Part shown: one piece after another, positions 23,666 through 33,361 of the stretch
How positions within the stretch are numbered: position 1 is the stretch's first letter
Layout: each line of letters starts with the position of its first letter
NCBI RefSeq assembly: GCF_022402485.1
Contig: NZ_JAKRSA010000009.1
Coordinates: forward strand, 1 to 64,000
DNA from: Phenylobacterium sp.
GTDB lineage: Bacteria > Pseudomonadota > Alphaproteobacteria > Caulobacterales > Caulobacteraceae
DNA: 64,000 nt
Direction of reading: 5' to 3'
Position numbers and translations under genes: made by a program
Notes under the pieces: generated by a model
The model's database searches: none
Seen by the model: the letters and a program-made list of their open reading frames with translations, nothing else
Told to the model about the DNA's origin: nothing

Positions 23666-26600
23666 ATGAGCACCAGTTCCAAGATCATGGGCGTGTGGCG
23701 GCGTCGGTTGTTCGGCGCAGCCGCTGTGGGCGCGATGATGACGGCGGCCCCGGTCTGGGCCCAGGTCCAGCCGTTTCAGGTGGCCGCCCAGCCCGCCTCG
23801 TCGGGCATAGCCGAGTTCGCCCGCCAGGCCGGTGTGCAGATCCTCGTCGCCGCCGACCAAGTCCGCAACAAGCAGACCCGTACCGTGCAGGGCGACCTGC
23901 CGGTTCGACAGGCCCTGGAGGGGCTGCTCGCCGGGACCAACCTCGTGGTGGTGGCCGATGATGGCCGCACCATCACCCTGGGTCCTGCGCCCACCTCCCT
24001 GATCCGTACGGCCTGGCAGGGGGCTGCCGCCCCCATGCCGACCACGGCGCCCGCTGCGCCCCTCGAGGCCACACCGGCCGGCGAGATCGAGGTCGGAGAG
24101 GTCGTCGTGACGGGTTCCCGCCTTCAGGTGAGCGGCTTCCAGGCGCCCACCCCGGTGACCACCGTCGGTGCCGCAGAGATCGAGCAGCGGGCCTCCGCCA
24201 GCGTCTTCGAGATCGTGCGAGACATTCCGAGCTTCCGGGGCTCCAGCGGCCCCAGCGTGAACTCCACAGGCGCCCAGAACGCCTCCAAGGCCAATCTCGA
24301 CCTGCGCGGCCTGGGCAGCCAGCGGACGCTGGTGATGATGAACGGTCGCCGCCATGTGCCCGACGGCCAGACTGGCCTGTTCGACACCAACCTCATTCCC
24401 ACAAGCCTCATTGAGCGGGTGGAGATCGTCACCGGCGGCGCTTCGGCGGCCTACGGCTCTGACGCCGTGGCCGGGGTGGTCAACTTCATCCTGCGCAACC
24501 GGATGGAGGGGCTCGACATCAATCTGCATTACGGCGTGTCCCAGCAGGGGGACAATGTCGAGGTCAATGGTGCCACCGCCTATGGAACCTCCTTCGCCGA
24601 TGGCCGCGGCCATTTCATCATCGGCGGCGACTTCACCCTGAACAACGGTTCGGGTCTGATGGACTCTCGGGAATGGGGGGAAAGCTATCCTGGCGTCCTG
24701 TCCCTCCCCGCCAACCGCCCGGCCGGCCTGCCCGCCACCATCATCTCCAACAACGTCTTCACCTCAGCCTACAACTCCAACGGCCTGGTGCCCTCGGGAC
24801 CCCTGCGGGGCACAGCCTGGAACGCCGATGGCGGCGTCTTCCAGTACCAGTACGGCTCGATCATCGGGAACACCGAGATGATCGGCGGCACCGTCGACAG
24901 CTGGGAGAATCCTGACCAGCGCCTGCGTCCGGCCTATGACCGCAGCGCTGCCCTGGCCAGGGTCGAGTATGAACTCACCCCCGGAATCGATGCCTTTGCG
25001 CAGCTGCACTACGGCAACCTGCTGACCTATGGTCAGTCGTTCGGTGCGCGGATTCCCAACTACAACAACTATCCCGTCCTGATCTCCAACCCCTTCCTGC
25101 CAGCCTCCGTGGTGGCGGCCATGCGGACCGCCGGGGTCGACCGCATCCCCTACAGCGCCACCCGCCGCGACGACGTGGGCTCGATCCGCTCCAGGAACCG
25201 CACGGAAAGCCTGCAAGCCGACTTTGGTCTGGATGGGGAAATCTTCGGCGACTGGAGCTGGGACGTCGGACTGGGGCTGGGTCGGGCAACCTTCAATCCC
25301 AACCTCAGCGGCACGCCGCGCACCGCCGACTTCTTTGCCGCCGCCTATGTGGTGACGGGGCCGGACGGCAAACCGGCCTGCGGCCCGGTGGCCACTAACC
25401 CGCACTACCTTGCTCAGCGACCGGATGAGCGCGCCAAGTGGATCGCCAACCTGTCGCCCGGCTGCGTGCCCTACAATATCTTCGGCGCCAATGTGGAGCA
25501 GAACAAGGCCGCCCTGGCCTATTTCAACTCCGCCTCCCAGCAGAGCAATGACCTGCGCCAGTACACCGTTCAGGCCAACCTGGCTGGCGACATTATGGAA
25601 CTGCCGGCCGGCCCCGTCGCCATCGCCACCGGCTTCGAATGGCGCAAGGACACGGCCGACGTGAACGGCTGCCCCGACTGCAAGCGTGGGGCCCTGATGA
25701 ACCAGAACTATCCCACCTACACCGGCGAGATCGAGGTCAAGGAAGCCTATCTGGAAGGCGGCGTGCCGCTGCTGCGCGACCTGCCCCTGGCCCAGAGCCT
25801 GGATCTGAACGGCGCCATCCGACGGACCAACTATTCCACCTCAGGCTCCGTCACCACCTGGAAGGTCGGGGCCACCTGGGAGCCCGTCGACGCCCTGCGT
25901 CTGCGGTTCACCCGTTCCCGGGACATCCGAGCCCCCAACATCAACGAGCTGTTCAATCCCGGCTCGGAGGGCAACCCCAATGTGGTGAACCGGGTCACCG
26001 GGCGCTCAGGCTTCACCAAGAGCAATACGGTGGGCAATGATCAGCTGGTCCCGGAGACCGCCGACACCACGACGGTCGGCCTCGTCTTCCAGCCCACCTG
26101 GGGGTGGACCACGGGTTTCCGCGCCTCGGTGGATTATTATGACATCGAAATCCGCGATGTGATCGCCACCCTGGGGGTTCAGGAAATCCTCGACCGTCTG
26201 CTCGTCGGCGGCGACCAATCCTTTGCCCGGTTCGTGGATCTGGACCCCACCAGCCCGATCGGCGTGGCCCGGGTCAATGTGCCCCAGCTCAATCTCAACG
26301 CCCTGAAGACCAACGGGGTGGACATCGAGATGGCCTATCGCGCGCCCCTCGACACCCTCAACGTGCCGGGCGACCTGACCCTGCGCGCCCTGGGAACCTG
26401 GGTTGACGACCTGAGGACGATCGCTGGCGTGCGAGACACCGATAACGCCGGTGCCACCGTGCCCACCTGGTCCTGGAACGGCCAGGCGACCTACAACCTG
26501 GGTCGGGTCACCGCCAACCTGATGGTCCGCTACACGAGCCCCATCAAATACAACGTCAATCTCGTGGGACCTGAGAACCCGAACTACAACCCGGCCGCCT

Positions 26601-26818
26601 CCAACAGCGTGAACAAGAACGTCTGGCCCGAGGCGGTCTACTGGAACACCAGCCTCCGGTATCAGGTCGTCGACCAGCCGGGCCGGCAGATCCAGGCCTA
26701 TCTCAACATCGATAACCTGTTCGACAAGGACCCGCCGATCGTGGCCATCAGCCTCGGTGGCTCGCCCTATGACCTGGTCGGCCGCGCCTTCAAGGCCGGC
26801 GTTCGGATGACCTTCTAG
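23666..26818 (+). CDS. TonB-dependent receptor with STN signalling domain
   Basis: The outer-membrane receptor is 1050 aa. ATG 23666 follows a GGGGGA ribosome-binding site and starts a signal peptide ending near APVWA. Residues 40-110 are the STN domain (FARQAGVQILVAADQV...TIRTL-type sequence), which talks to FecR. The plug follows GEVVVTGSR and has NLDLRGLGSQRTLVMMNGRRHVPDG; a long beta barrel ends in a terminal phenylalanine (VRMTF). The next gene starts directly after its stop codon, so the amidase-like protein is co-transcribed. The ligand is unknown. Confidence 0.95.
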   Translation: MSTSSKIMGVWRRRLFGAAAVGAMMTAAPVWAQVQPFQVAAQPASSGIAEFARQAGVQILVAADQVRNKQTRTVQGDLPVRQALEGLLAGTNLVVVADDGRTITLGPAPTSLIRTAWQGAAAPMPTTAPAAPLEATPAGEIEVGEVVVTGSRLQVSGFQAPTPVTTVGAAEIEQRASASVFEIVRDIPSFRGSSGPSVNSTGAQNASKANLDLRGLGSQRTLVMMNGRRHVPDGQTGLFDTNLIPTSLIERVEIVTGGASAAYGSDAVAGVVNFILRNRMEGLDINLHYGVSQQGDNVEVNGATAYGTSFADGRGHFIIGGDFTLNNGSGLMDSREWGESYPGVLSLPANRPAGLPATIISNNVFTSAYNSNGLVPSGPLRGTAWNADGGVFQYQYGSIIGNTEMIGGTVDSWENPDQRLRPAYDRSAALARVEYELTPGIDAFAQLHYGNLLTYGQSFGARIPNYNNYPVLISNPFLPASVVAAMRTAGVDRIPYSATRRDDVGSIRSRNRTESLQADFGLDGEIFGDWSWDVGLGLGRATFNPNLSGTPRTADFFAAAYVVTGPDGKPACGPVATNPHYLAQRPDERAKWIANLSPGCVPYNIFGANVEQNKAALAYFNSASQQSNDLRQYTVQANLAGDIMELPAGPVAIATGFEWRKDTADVNGCPDCKRGALMNQNYPTYTGEIEVKEAYLEGGVPLLRDLPLAQSLDLNGAIRRTNYSTSGSVTTWKVGATWEPVDALRLRFTRSRDIRAPNINELFNPGSEGNPNVVNRVTGRSGFTKSNTVGNDQLVPETADTTTVGLVFQPTWGWTTGFRASVDYYDIEIRDVIATLGVQEILDRLLVGGDQSFARFVDLDPTSPIGVARVNVPQLNLNALKTNGVDIEMAYRAPLDTLNVPGDLTLRALGTWVDDLRTIAGVRDTDNAGATVPTWSWNGQATYNLGRVTANLMVRYTSPIKYNVNLVGPENPNYNPAASNSVNKNVWPEAVYWNTSLRYQVVDQPGRQIQAYLNIDNLFDKDPPIVAISLGGSPYDLVGRAFKAGVRMTF

Positions 26819-27931
26819 ATGTCGCCCCTTGAACCCCAAATTGGACTCAGCGCTGTGATCAGACATGCCATCCTTACCGTCGCGCTCGCCGCCCTGGCGG
26901 GACCGGCCCTGGCGCAGGAGCCAATCCCCCTGCGCGCCACCCCCGACGCCCATCTTCGCTCAACCCCGGAAACGGTGCTTCGGGGGTCGATCTCGGCCAC
27001 CCGGTCACCGGTCCTGAGCATTACTTCGGGTCAGACCGTGCGGATCGATACGGTCTCCCATTCGGGCATGACCGATGACCCCGTGGCCTACTTTGCCCAG
27101 GCCGGAATTCCCGCAGATGAGGTGCTGCAGGACGTGAAGGACATTGCCGCAGCCAGCACCGGGGCGGGCTGGCGGGGTCATGCCCTGACTGGCCCCATCT
27201 ATGTGGAGGGCGCTGAGCCCGGCGACATGCTGGAAATCCGTGTGGTCAACCTGGAGCACCGCGTCCCTTATGGCGTGAACAGCCCCGGCACCGGCGGCGT
27301 GGTCGAGGGCCTGCTCAAGGAGCAGGTCCAGAAGATCATCAAGCTCGATCTGGAGCGCAATGTGGCGCTCTTCTCGCCAGAGATCGAGATCCCTCTCGCC
27401 CCCTTCATGGGGATTATGGCGGTGGCGCCTGATCCGGCCATTGGCTCGGTGGGTTCCCGCGCGCCGGGCATATTCGGCGGCAATATGGACCTCAACCGGC
27501 TGCTGGTGGGCTCGACCCTCTATCTGCCGGTCTTCAACCCTGGAGCGCTATTCTACACCGGCGACTCCCACGCGGTTCAGGGGGACGGGGAAGTCTCTGG
27601 CAATGCCCTTGAGGCTTCCCTGACCGCCACGCTGCAGTTCATCGTTCACAAGGGAAAAGGCGCGACCATGCCCGCGCCCTTCGCCGAGGACGCCGAGAAC
27701 TTCTATGTCATGGGCCTCGATGAGGACCTGGACAACGCCATGCGCAAGTCGGTGGAGAACACGGTCGCCTTCCTGGGATCCCACGCCGGCTTGAGCACAG
27801 CCGACGCCTATTCCCTCTCCAGCCTTGCCGTGGACTTCGCCGTCGCCGAGGCGGTGGACGGGGTGGAGATCATCTATGGGACGGTGCCGAAGTCACTGTT
27901 CCTGAAGACCGAGCCCTACTGGACGCAGTGA
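26819..27931 (+). CDS. secreted acetamidase/formamidase family protein
   Basis: The 370-aa protein carries a signal peptide (HAILTVALAALAGPALA), so it is exported. The mature part matches the FmdA_AmdA family: HTGPIYVEGAEPGD-like (GPIYVEGAEPGDMLEIRV), PLAPFMGIMAVAP, GGNMDLNRLLVGSTLYLPV and GDSHAVQGDGEVSGNALE. These enzymes hydrolyse short amides. ATG follows the TonB receptor stop with no gap. Co-expression with a TonB receptor suggests hydrolysis of the imported compound or a piece of it in the periplasm; this is inference. Confidence 0.9.
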   Translation: MSPLEPQIGLSAVIRHAILTVALAALAGPALAQEPIPLRATPDAHLRSTPETVLRGSISATRSPVLSITSGQTVRIDTVSHSGMTDDPVAYFAQAGIPADEVLQDVKDIAAASTGAGWRGHALTGPIYVEGAEPGDMLEIRVVNLEHRVPYGVNSPGTGGVVEGLLKEQVQKIIKLDLERNVALFSPEIEIPLAPFMGIMAVAPDPAIGSVGSRAPGIFGGNMDLNRLLVGSTLYLPVFNPGALFYTGDSHAVQGDGEVSGNALEASLTATLQFIVHKGKGATMPAPFAEDAENFYVMGLDEDLDNAMRKSVENTVAFLGSHAGLSTADAYSLSSLAVDFAVAEAVDGVEIIYGTVPKSLFLKTEPYWTQ

Positions 27932-27939
27932 GACCTACG

Positions 27940-27964
27940 GGGGCGGCGCAAGCCGCGTCGCCCC
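27940..27964. terminator. hairpin between convergent genes
   Basis: GGGGCG...CGCCCC pairing with an inner GCG/CGC, between the amidase stop and the folD stop. It lacks a T tract on both sides, so its role in ending transcription is uncertain. Confidence 0.45.
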
Positions 27965-28869
27965 TATCCTTCGAACGGCTCCAGCCCATGCTGGCGCCGG
28001 GCGGCGGTCAGGGTGTTCTGCAGCAGACAGGCCACCGTCATCAGGCCCACACCGCCGGGCACGGGCGTAATCGCGCCAGCCACCTCACGGGCCTCCTTGA
28101 ACGCCACGTCACCCACCAGCTTGGTCCTGCCGGCTGCGGCCTTTTCAGGGTTGTCGAAGGGCACCCGGTTGATCCCCACATCGATGACCGTTGCGCCGGG
28201 CTTGATCCAGTCCCCGCGGATCATCTGCGGGCGCCCAACCGCGGCCACCAGGATATCAGCCTGACGGCAAACCGCAGCCAGATCACGGGTCCGAGAGTGG
28301 GCGATAGTCACCGTGCAGTCGGCCTGCAGCAGTAATTGCGCCACCGGTCGGCCTACCAGCACCGAGCGTCCCACCACCACGGCGGTCTTGCCCGTCAGAT
28401 CCCCCAGGGTCTCCCGCAGCATGATCATGCATCCGAGGGGGGTGCAGGGTGTGAGCGCCGGCTCCCCGCTGGCCAGCCGACCGGCATTGACCACATGCAG
28501 GCCGTCCACATCCTTGTCGGGATGGATGGCTGCGAGCGCGGTGCGGGTGTCCAGGTGACCAGGCAGTGGCAGCTGCAACAGAATGCCGTGCACCCGGGGG
28601 TCGGTATTGAGCGCCTCGATCAGCTCCAGCAGCGCCGCGAGCTCAGTGTCACCGGCCAGGCGATGGGTCACGGAATACATGCCCACGGCCTGAGACTGTT
28701 CCCCCTTGGACTTCACATAGACCTGGCTGGCCGGATCATCGCCAACGACGATCACCGCAAGGCCAGGCTGAAGGCCATGGTCGGCCCGCAGCTGAGCCAC
28801 CTGCGCGGCCACACTCAGGCGGACGCGCTCAGCATAGACCTTGCCGTCGATGATCTGGGCCTGAGGCAT
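27964..28869 (-). CDS. folD: methylene-tetrahydrofolate dehydrogenase/cyclohydrolase
   Basis: The bifunctional enzyme interconverts 5,10-methylene-, methenyl- and 10-formyl-THF in one-carbon metabolism. ATG 28869 has AGGAG five bases upstream; 301 aa is typical. Signatures are [14 protein letters not shown] (catalytic lysine), [22 protein letters not shown], and TPCTPLG, with the NADP site [17 protein letters not shown]. The ending [16 protein letters not shown] is diagnostic. The gene for purU, using 10-formyl-THF, lies elsewhere in the window. Confidence 0.96.
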   Translation of the reverse strand: MPQAQIIDGKVYAERVRLSVAAQVAQLRADHGLQPGLAVIVVGDDPASQVYVKSKGEQSQAVGMYSVTHRLAGDTELAALLELIEALNTDPRVHGILLQLPLPGHLDTRTALAAIHPDKDVDGLHVVNAGRLASGEPALTPCTPLGCMIMLRETLGDLTGKTAVVVGRSVLVGRPVAQLLLQADCTVTIAHSRTRDLAAVCRQADILVAAVGRPQMIRGDWIKPGATVIDVGINRVPFDNPEKAAAGRTKLVGDVAFKEAREVAGAITPVPGGVGLMTVACLLQNTLTAARRQHGLEPFEG

Positions 28870-28959
28870 GGGGACTCCTGGTCGGGGGTGAGTGGGCCTG
28901 CCACTAAGGCGTCTCGCCCGCCGACGCAAACCCCGCGCCGGTCTTCAGCGACCACAGGC

Positions 28960-29973
28960 TCAATCGATGGAGAACAGGGCGTTGAAGGGATCAACCTCAC
29001 CCGACACAACATCAGCCACCTTCACCGGTCGCCAGCCCACCTGGGAGTCGGCACTGTCGCGCCAGGCCTCGACCACAAGGTCCCGCAGCTCTGAGGCACC
29101 TGCCCCGGTGCGGGGGATGACGAAGGCGATCCCGCGGGGGTCGGCTGGGGCGAACCCACCAGCTTTCTCCAGGGCGTAGAACGGCTCCACCAGGGTGAAG
29201 GTGGACAGGATGTAGTCGACGGTCCGAGCTTCCACGGCGCAGTCGCATAGCCGCAGAGGGGCCATCGCCCCCTTTACGTCGGCGAGTTTGACGTTGGCGC
29301 GGGTGAATTCACCCTCAAACAGGCTGTGGATCTTCTCGGTGGTGTAGCCCTTGGGGTTGGTCTCACTGGCCCAGCCATTGAAGTGGATGGTGGTGTGCAG
29401 GGGCTGCGCGCCGTCGGCCACATAGTGCGACAAGGTCCCGATGGTGGTCTTCAGCAGGGACTCGCGCAGGGCCCGGTCGGCAGCGTACCAGGCCCGGCGG
29501 CCAGGGTCGGCCTCCCGGGCCTCGGCGGCCACCAGAACCCGCCAGTAGGCAAAGTCCAGGGTCAGCTGCTGATACTGGTCGATAATGGCGTAATGCAGAT
29601 AGCCGGCCTTCCAGCTGTCAGACCCGGCCGCCTGCAATTGCGCCTCGTAATCGGCGCGGGTGGGCGCGATGGGCATCTCGAAACGCGGACCGCCCATCAC
29701 CAGGCCTGCATCATCAATGTCCACATAGTGCGCCGGATCACGGTTGGAGCCATGGATTCGGCCCGCCCCCTTGGAGCGATCTGGCTCACGGCTCAGTTCG
29801 CCGATCTGGGTGATGGTGGACGGATCTCGGAGGAAAGCAGGCACCTCCTCGGGCAGGGCCTCCATGGCGGCAACCCCGATGATCCTGTGGCCATGCCCGC
29901 CCCAGGCCAGGGCCGTTTGGGGAGCCAGGATGGCGAGCGCCGCCAGGACCAGGGGAAGCGTGGCAATGCGCAT
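28960..29973 (-). CDS. secreted S1/P1-type nuclease
   Basis: The 337-aa protein has a signal peptide (PLVLAALAILAPQTALA) with mature N-terminal Trp in AWGGHGHRIIG, which in this family is a zinc ligand. Further ligands occur in HYVDI, HYAI and the GTLSHYVADGAQPLHTTIHFNGW stretch. Three zinc ions cleave single-stranded nucleic acids; scavenging of phosphate or nucleosides is likely. AGGAG precedes ATG. It lies downstream of a GST gene with a 12-bp gap. Confidence 0.93.
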   Translation of the reverse strand: MRIATLPLVLAALAILAPQTALAWGGHGHRIIGVAAMEALPEEVPAFLRDPSTITQIGELSREPDRSKGAGRIHGSNRDPAHYVDIDDAGLVMGGPRFEMPIAPTRADYEAQLQAAGSDSWKAGYLHYAIIDQYQQLTLDFAYWRVLVAAEAREADPGRRAWYAADRALRESLLKTTIGTLSHYVADGAQPLHTTIHFNGWASETNPKGYTTEKIHSLFEGEFTRANVKLADVKGAMAPLRLCDCAVEARTVDYILSTFTLVEPFYALEKAGGFAPADPRGIAFVIPRTGAGASELRDLVVEAWRDSADSQVGWRPVKVADVVSGEVDPFNALFSID

Positions 29974-29984
29974 CGCGGGAGCTC

Positions 29985-30575
29985 CTAAGACGTGATCGGC
30001 AGGTCGGTCTCCACCCGCGCGATCCAGGCCTGAACCTTGGGATAGCGCGACAGGTCGAAACCGCCCTCGCCGGCCAGCCGGGTATAGGCCACCAGGGCGA
30101 CATCAGCGAGACTGAGCTGATCGCCAACGAGGAATTGACCGGTGCTCAAGCCATCTTCCAGGCGCTGCAGGGCGCTGGCACCCCGAGCCACCAGCTTGGG
30201 ATCCAGGTCCTCGACAGCCTGGCCCTCATAGCGCACCCGGAACCGGGCCACGGCCACATAGGGCTCGTGGCTGTACTGCTCCCAGAACAGCCATTCCAGC
30301 ATCTGGGCGCGCTCATAGGCATCTGCGGGAATCAGGTCGGAGCCCTGCGCCAGATGCAAAAGGATGGCGTTGGACTGGGCCAGGGGCCGGCCATCTTCCA
30401 GAACCACCACCGGGACCTGACCGGCGGGATTGATCGCCAGAAACTCTGGCGTCCGGGTCTCGCCCTTCATCAGGTCGATCTCGACCCAGCTAAAGTCCAG
30501 GCCCAGCCTCTGGGCGGTCCACTTGACCTTCAGACAATTGCCCGAGGCGGAGTCTCCATAAATCTTCAAGCTCAT
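29985..30575 (-). CDS. glutathione S-transferase family protein
   Basis: The 196-aa protein has an N-terminal thioredoxin-like domain with SASGNCLKVKW at the active site, the cis-Pro loop GQVPVVVLEDG and QSNAILLHLA, and a C-terminal helical domain with LSLADVALVAYTRLA. It precedes the S1/P1 nuclease gene on the same strand by 12 bp, but no functional link is apparent. Confidence 0.9.
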   Translation of the reverse strand: MSLKIYGDSASGNCLKVKWTAQRLGLDFSWVEIDLMKGETRTPEFLAINPAGQVPVVVLEDGRPLAQSNAILLHLAQGSDLIPADAYERAQMLEWLFWEQYSHEPYVAVARFRVRYEGQAVEDLDPKLVARGASALQRLEDGLSTGQFLVGDQLSLADVALVAYTRLAGEGGFDLSRYPKVQAWIARVETDLPITS

Positions 30576-30742
30576 CTAGAATCTCCGCCCCTAACCACAG
30601 GCTAGAAATATCTTATCCCTGCTCAGCGCCCAGCCAGTTAGACTCATGGCGCCACGAGAAGACCTCATTTGCCCGGCTTGCACCATGACGCCAGGGCCGC
30701 TAGGGACAGGACACCAGCTTCACGACGCAGGATGACGCCGCC

Positions 30743-31237
30743 ATGCGACGCCGCCTCGCCGCCCTGGCGGCTCTACCCCTCTTGGCCCTGGCCACCTCTG
30801 CCCAGGCTTCGAGCGAGGCCCCCATCAGCGATCCGATCGGTGACCTGATTGTCGGGGCCATGACCGGGGGCCTGCCGGGCACACCGGCCTACAGGCTGCG
30901 CGCCACACTCTATCATGCTGGAGCCGTCGGCGTCGGTGCCCTGGATTCCCTGGGCTGTAAGGTGGTCGCCATGCGCACGGCCGCCATCGACAAGACCCTG
31001 ATCCCCCGCCGCACAGTCCTGTTCATCAAGGAAACCGTCGGCCTGCCCATGCCCGACGGTGGCGTCCATGACGGCTACTGGTACGCCTCAGATGTGGGCG
31101 GGGCGATCAAGGGTGAGAAGATCGACCTCTTTACCGGCCATGGACGGGCTTCCATGAAGCCGATGATGCCGCTCAACCTGTCGGAACTGACGGTCACCAA
31201 GGTTGGCCAGTTCAAGGGCTGCCCTCCAGCCCAATAG
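30743..31237 (+). CDS. secreted 3D-domain protein
   Basis: The 164-aa product has a signal peptide (RLAALAALPLLALATSAQA) and a C-terminal 3D domain named after three aspartates, visible in VHDGYWYASDVGGAIKGEKIDLF. The fold is the double-psi beta barrel of lytic transglycosylases such as MltA, so a cell-wall role is likely. Three cysteines include the pair in GCKVV and GCPPAQ, possibly a disulfide. Stands alone; its end nearly touches the convergent fpr gene. Confidence 0.82.
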   Translation: MRRRLAALAALPLLALATSAQASSEAPISDPIGDLIVGAMTGGLPGTPAYRLRATLYHAGAVGVGALDSLGCKVVAMRTAAIDKTLIPRRTVLFIKETVGLPMPDGGVHDGYWYASDVGGAIKGEKIDLFTGHGRASMKPMMPLNLSELTVTKVGQFKGCPPAQ

Positions 31238-31255
31238 GCCGACGCCGTCGCCTGA

Positions 31256-32068
31256 TCAGGTCTCGACGAAGGCCTTTTCCAGGACGAAGTCGCCCGGCTT
31301 GGCGAGGGAGCCTTCCTCAAAGCCGCGGTCCACCAGCAGGGTCTTGAGGTCCGCCAGAACCGAAGGACCGCCACACAGCATCAGCCGGTCCACGGCGGGA
31401 TCCAGCGGCGGAACGCCGAGGTCTTCAAACAGCTTGCCCGAGGCGATCAGGTCAGTGATCCGGCCCTGCGTCTTGAACGGCTCCCGGGTCACGGTGGGGT
31501 AGTAGCGCAGCTTGTCGCCAATCACTTCAGACAAGATCTCGTCCTTGGCCAGATCGGTCTCAAACAGCTCGCGGTAGTTCAGGTCGGCCACATTGCGCAC
31601 CGTATGGGTGACGATGGCCTCATCGAACCGCTCATAGACCTCAGGGTCCCGGGCCAGGGACAGCCAGGGTGCCAGACCCGTGCCGGTGCCGAGCATGTAG
31701 AGCCTCTTGCCAGGCTTCAGCCCGTCCAGCACCAGGGTGCCCGTGGGCTTGCGGCCGATCAGCACCTGATCGCCAACCTGGATCTTCTGCAGGCGAGAGG
31801 TCAGCGGACCGTCAGGCACCTTGATGGAATAGAATTCCAGCTCCTCGTGCCAGGCGGGGCTGGCGATGGAATAGGCGCGCAACAGCGGCTTGCCGTCCAC
31901 TTCCAGGCCCACCATCACGAACTGCCCGCTTGAGAACCGCAGGGACGGATCCCGCGTCGTGCGGAACGAAAACAGGCTGTCGGTCCAATGCTGGACCCAG
32001 GTCACGGTTTCCAGGTGGAAAGCGCCGGCCTTCTTGGGGGCCACAGCGGCCACAGTCGCGTCAGTCAT
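31256..32068 (-). CDS. fpr: ferredoxin-NADP reductase
   Basis: A 270-aa FAD enzyme transferring electrons between NADPH and ferredoxin/flavodoxin. FAD-binding is seen in LRAYSIASPAWHEELEFYSIKV and the NADP site in GTGTGLAPWLSLARD and MLCGGPSVLADLK; it ends FVLEKAFVET as in subclass II enzymes. ATG 32068 is the likely start. It is the last gene of the sulfate-assimilation operon, so it likely feeds electrons to the sulfite reductase, which lacks a flavoprotein subunit here. Confidence 0.95.
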   Translation of the reverse strand: MTDATVAAVAPKKAGAFHLETVTWVQHWTDSLFSFRTTRDPSLRFSSGQFVMVGLEVDGKPLLRAYSIASPAWHEELEFYSIKVPDGPLTSRLQKIQVGDQVLIGRKPTGTLVLDGLKPGKRLYMLGTGTGLAPWLSLARDPEVYERFDEAIVTHTVRNVADLNYRELFETDLAKDEILSEVIGDKLRYYPTVTREPFKTQGRITDLIASGKLFEDLGVPPLDPAVDRLMLCGGPSVLADLKTLLVDRGFEEGSLAKPGDFVLEKAFVET

Positions 32069-32096
32069 CACCAGGTCTTCTCTATTCAGGCGCCGG

Positions 32097-32858
32097 TCAG
32101 ATGTCGCCGCCGACATTGCCCGAGCCGCCGCCGATCAGCGACACGCCGGGCGCGCGGGCGACATGTATGCCGCATTCGCTCTTTTGCGAACCCTGCCAGC
32201 GGCCGGCCCGAACATCCTGGCCGTCCTCCACCGGCGAGGTGCAGGGCCAGCAGCCGATCGACGGGAAGCCTTGCGCCACCAGGGGATGGGGCGGCAGATC
32301 GTGGGCCACCACATAGGCGTCTAGGTCGTCCTTGCCCCAATTGGCCAGGGGGTTGAACTTGGTCTGCGTCTCCGCGGCTTCCACGACCCGCAGGGCCAGC
32401 CGATCGCCCCCATGGAAACGCTTGCGCCCGGTGATCCAGGCGTCGAACTCCCCGAGAGCCCGGTCCAGGGGCAGGACCTTGCGGATATGGCAGCAGCCGT
32501 CCACGTCGGTCTCCCACAGCTTGGCCTGCGGGTCTGATACGGCCAGGTCCTGATAGTGAGGACGCAGGTCGCGGACATCGGTCAGGCCCAGCCTGGCCGA
32601 AAGGTTCCGTCGATAGTCCAGGGTCTGGCCAAACAGCATGCCGGTGTCCAGGAACAGAACCGGGATGTCCGGGCTCACCTGGGCCGCCAGATGCAGCAGC
32701 ACCGCCGACTCCGCCCCAAAGGACGACACCAGGGCCAGTCTGTCGCCGAACTCCCGATAGGCGGCGGCGACAACGGTGGCCGGATCAGCATGGCGCAGTT
32801 CACCGTCAAGCCGGTCGGCGACGGAGAGCTCATCGGTCTGGTCATAGGCCATGGTCAC
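32097..32858 (-). CDS. cysH: APS reductase, [4Fe-4S] type
   Basis: The 253-aa enzyme reduces adenylyl sulfate to sulfite using thioredoxin-type donors. PP-loop region SSFGAESAVLLHL, GCCHIRKVLPL, and GCWPCTSPV give the CC...CxxC cluster ligands, and the catalytic SECGIH is near the C terminus. The cluster cysteines indicate APS rather than PAPS as substrate. Its ATG overlaps the stop of the DUF934 gene by four bases. C-terminal extension ends in glycine-rich GGGSGNVGGDI. Confidence 0.95.
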   Translation of the reverse strand: MTMAYDQTDELSVADRLDGELRHADPATVVAAAYREFGDRLALVSSFGAESAVLLHLAAQVSPDIPVLFLDTGMLFGQTLDYRRNLSARLGLTDVRDLRPHYQDLAVSDPQAKLWETDVDGCCHIRKVLPLDRALGEFDAWITGRKRFHGGDRLALRVVEAAETQTKFNPLANWGKDDLDAYVVAHDLPPHPLVAQGFPSIGCWPCTSPVEDGQDVRAGRWQGSQKSECGIHVARAPGVSLIGGGSGNVGGDI

Positions 32859-33361
32859 CCTCCCTCGCGCTCCACATAGGCCGGGACACGCAGGTCAGCG
32901 GCCCGCTGATAGACGTGACGATGCCGATGGACGGCATGGGCCCAGTCCTGCGGCGTCGCGCCGTCGGCTGGCACGAAGGAGTCAATGCCGCACCGGACCA
33001 TGAAGCCCGCCTGCTCGCGCAGCACCTCGCCCACCGCGCGCACTTCGCCGGCATAGCCCAGCCGCTGGCGCAGCAAATGGGCCGCCGTATAGGCCCGACC
33101 GTCCCGGTATTTGGGGAAAGCCAGGGCCACCACCGCGATCCGAGGCAGGTCATAGGCCAGGGCCTCAACCTCTTCGGCGGGCTCAAGGCGCACACCCACG
33201 GCGCGACCCTCAGCCAGCAGGCGGTCACCCTCAGCCTGGAAGCGGGTGAAGGAGACGATCACATCGCCTGGAGGCAACGGCGCGTCATCGGCCACAGCGG
33301 TGAAGGAATCCTCCGCCAGACTGAACTGGTCGTCATCCTGTCGCCTAATGAGCGTCGGCAT
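32855..33361 (-). CDS. DUF934 family protein of the sulfite reductase operon
   Basis: A 168-aa protein recognisable by RIAVVALAFPKYRDGRAYTAAHLLRQRLGYAGEVRAVGEVL, ending in YVEREG. This family almost always sits between cysI and cysH in proteobacteria; its role is unknown, perhaps assembly or regulation of the pathway. The start at 33361 overlaps cysI by 17 bases, and it overlaps cysH as ATGA. Confidence 0.9.
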   Translation of the reverse strand: MPTLIRRQDDDQFSLAEDSFTAVADDAPLPPGDVIVSFTRFQAEGDRLLAEGRAVGVRLEPAEEVEALAYDLPRIAVVALAFPKYRDGRAYTAAHLLRQRLGYAGEVRAVGEVLREQAGFMVRCGIDSFVPADGATPQDWAHAVHRHRHVYQRAADLRVPAYVEREGG

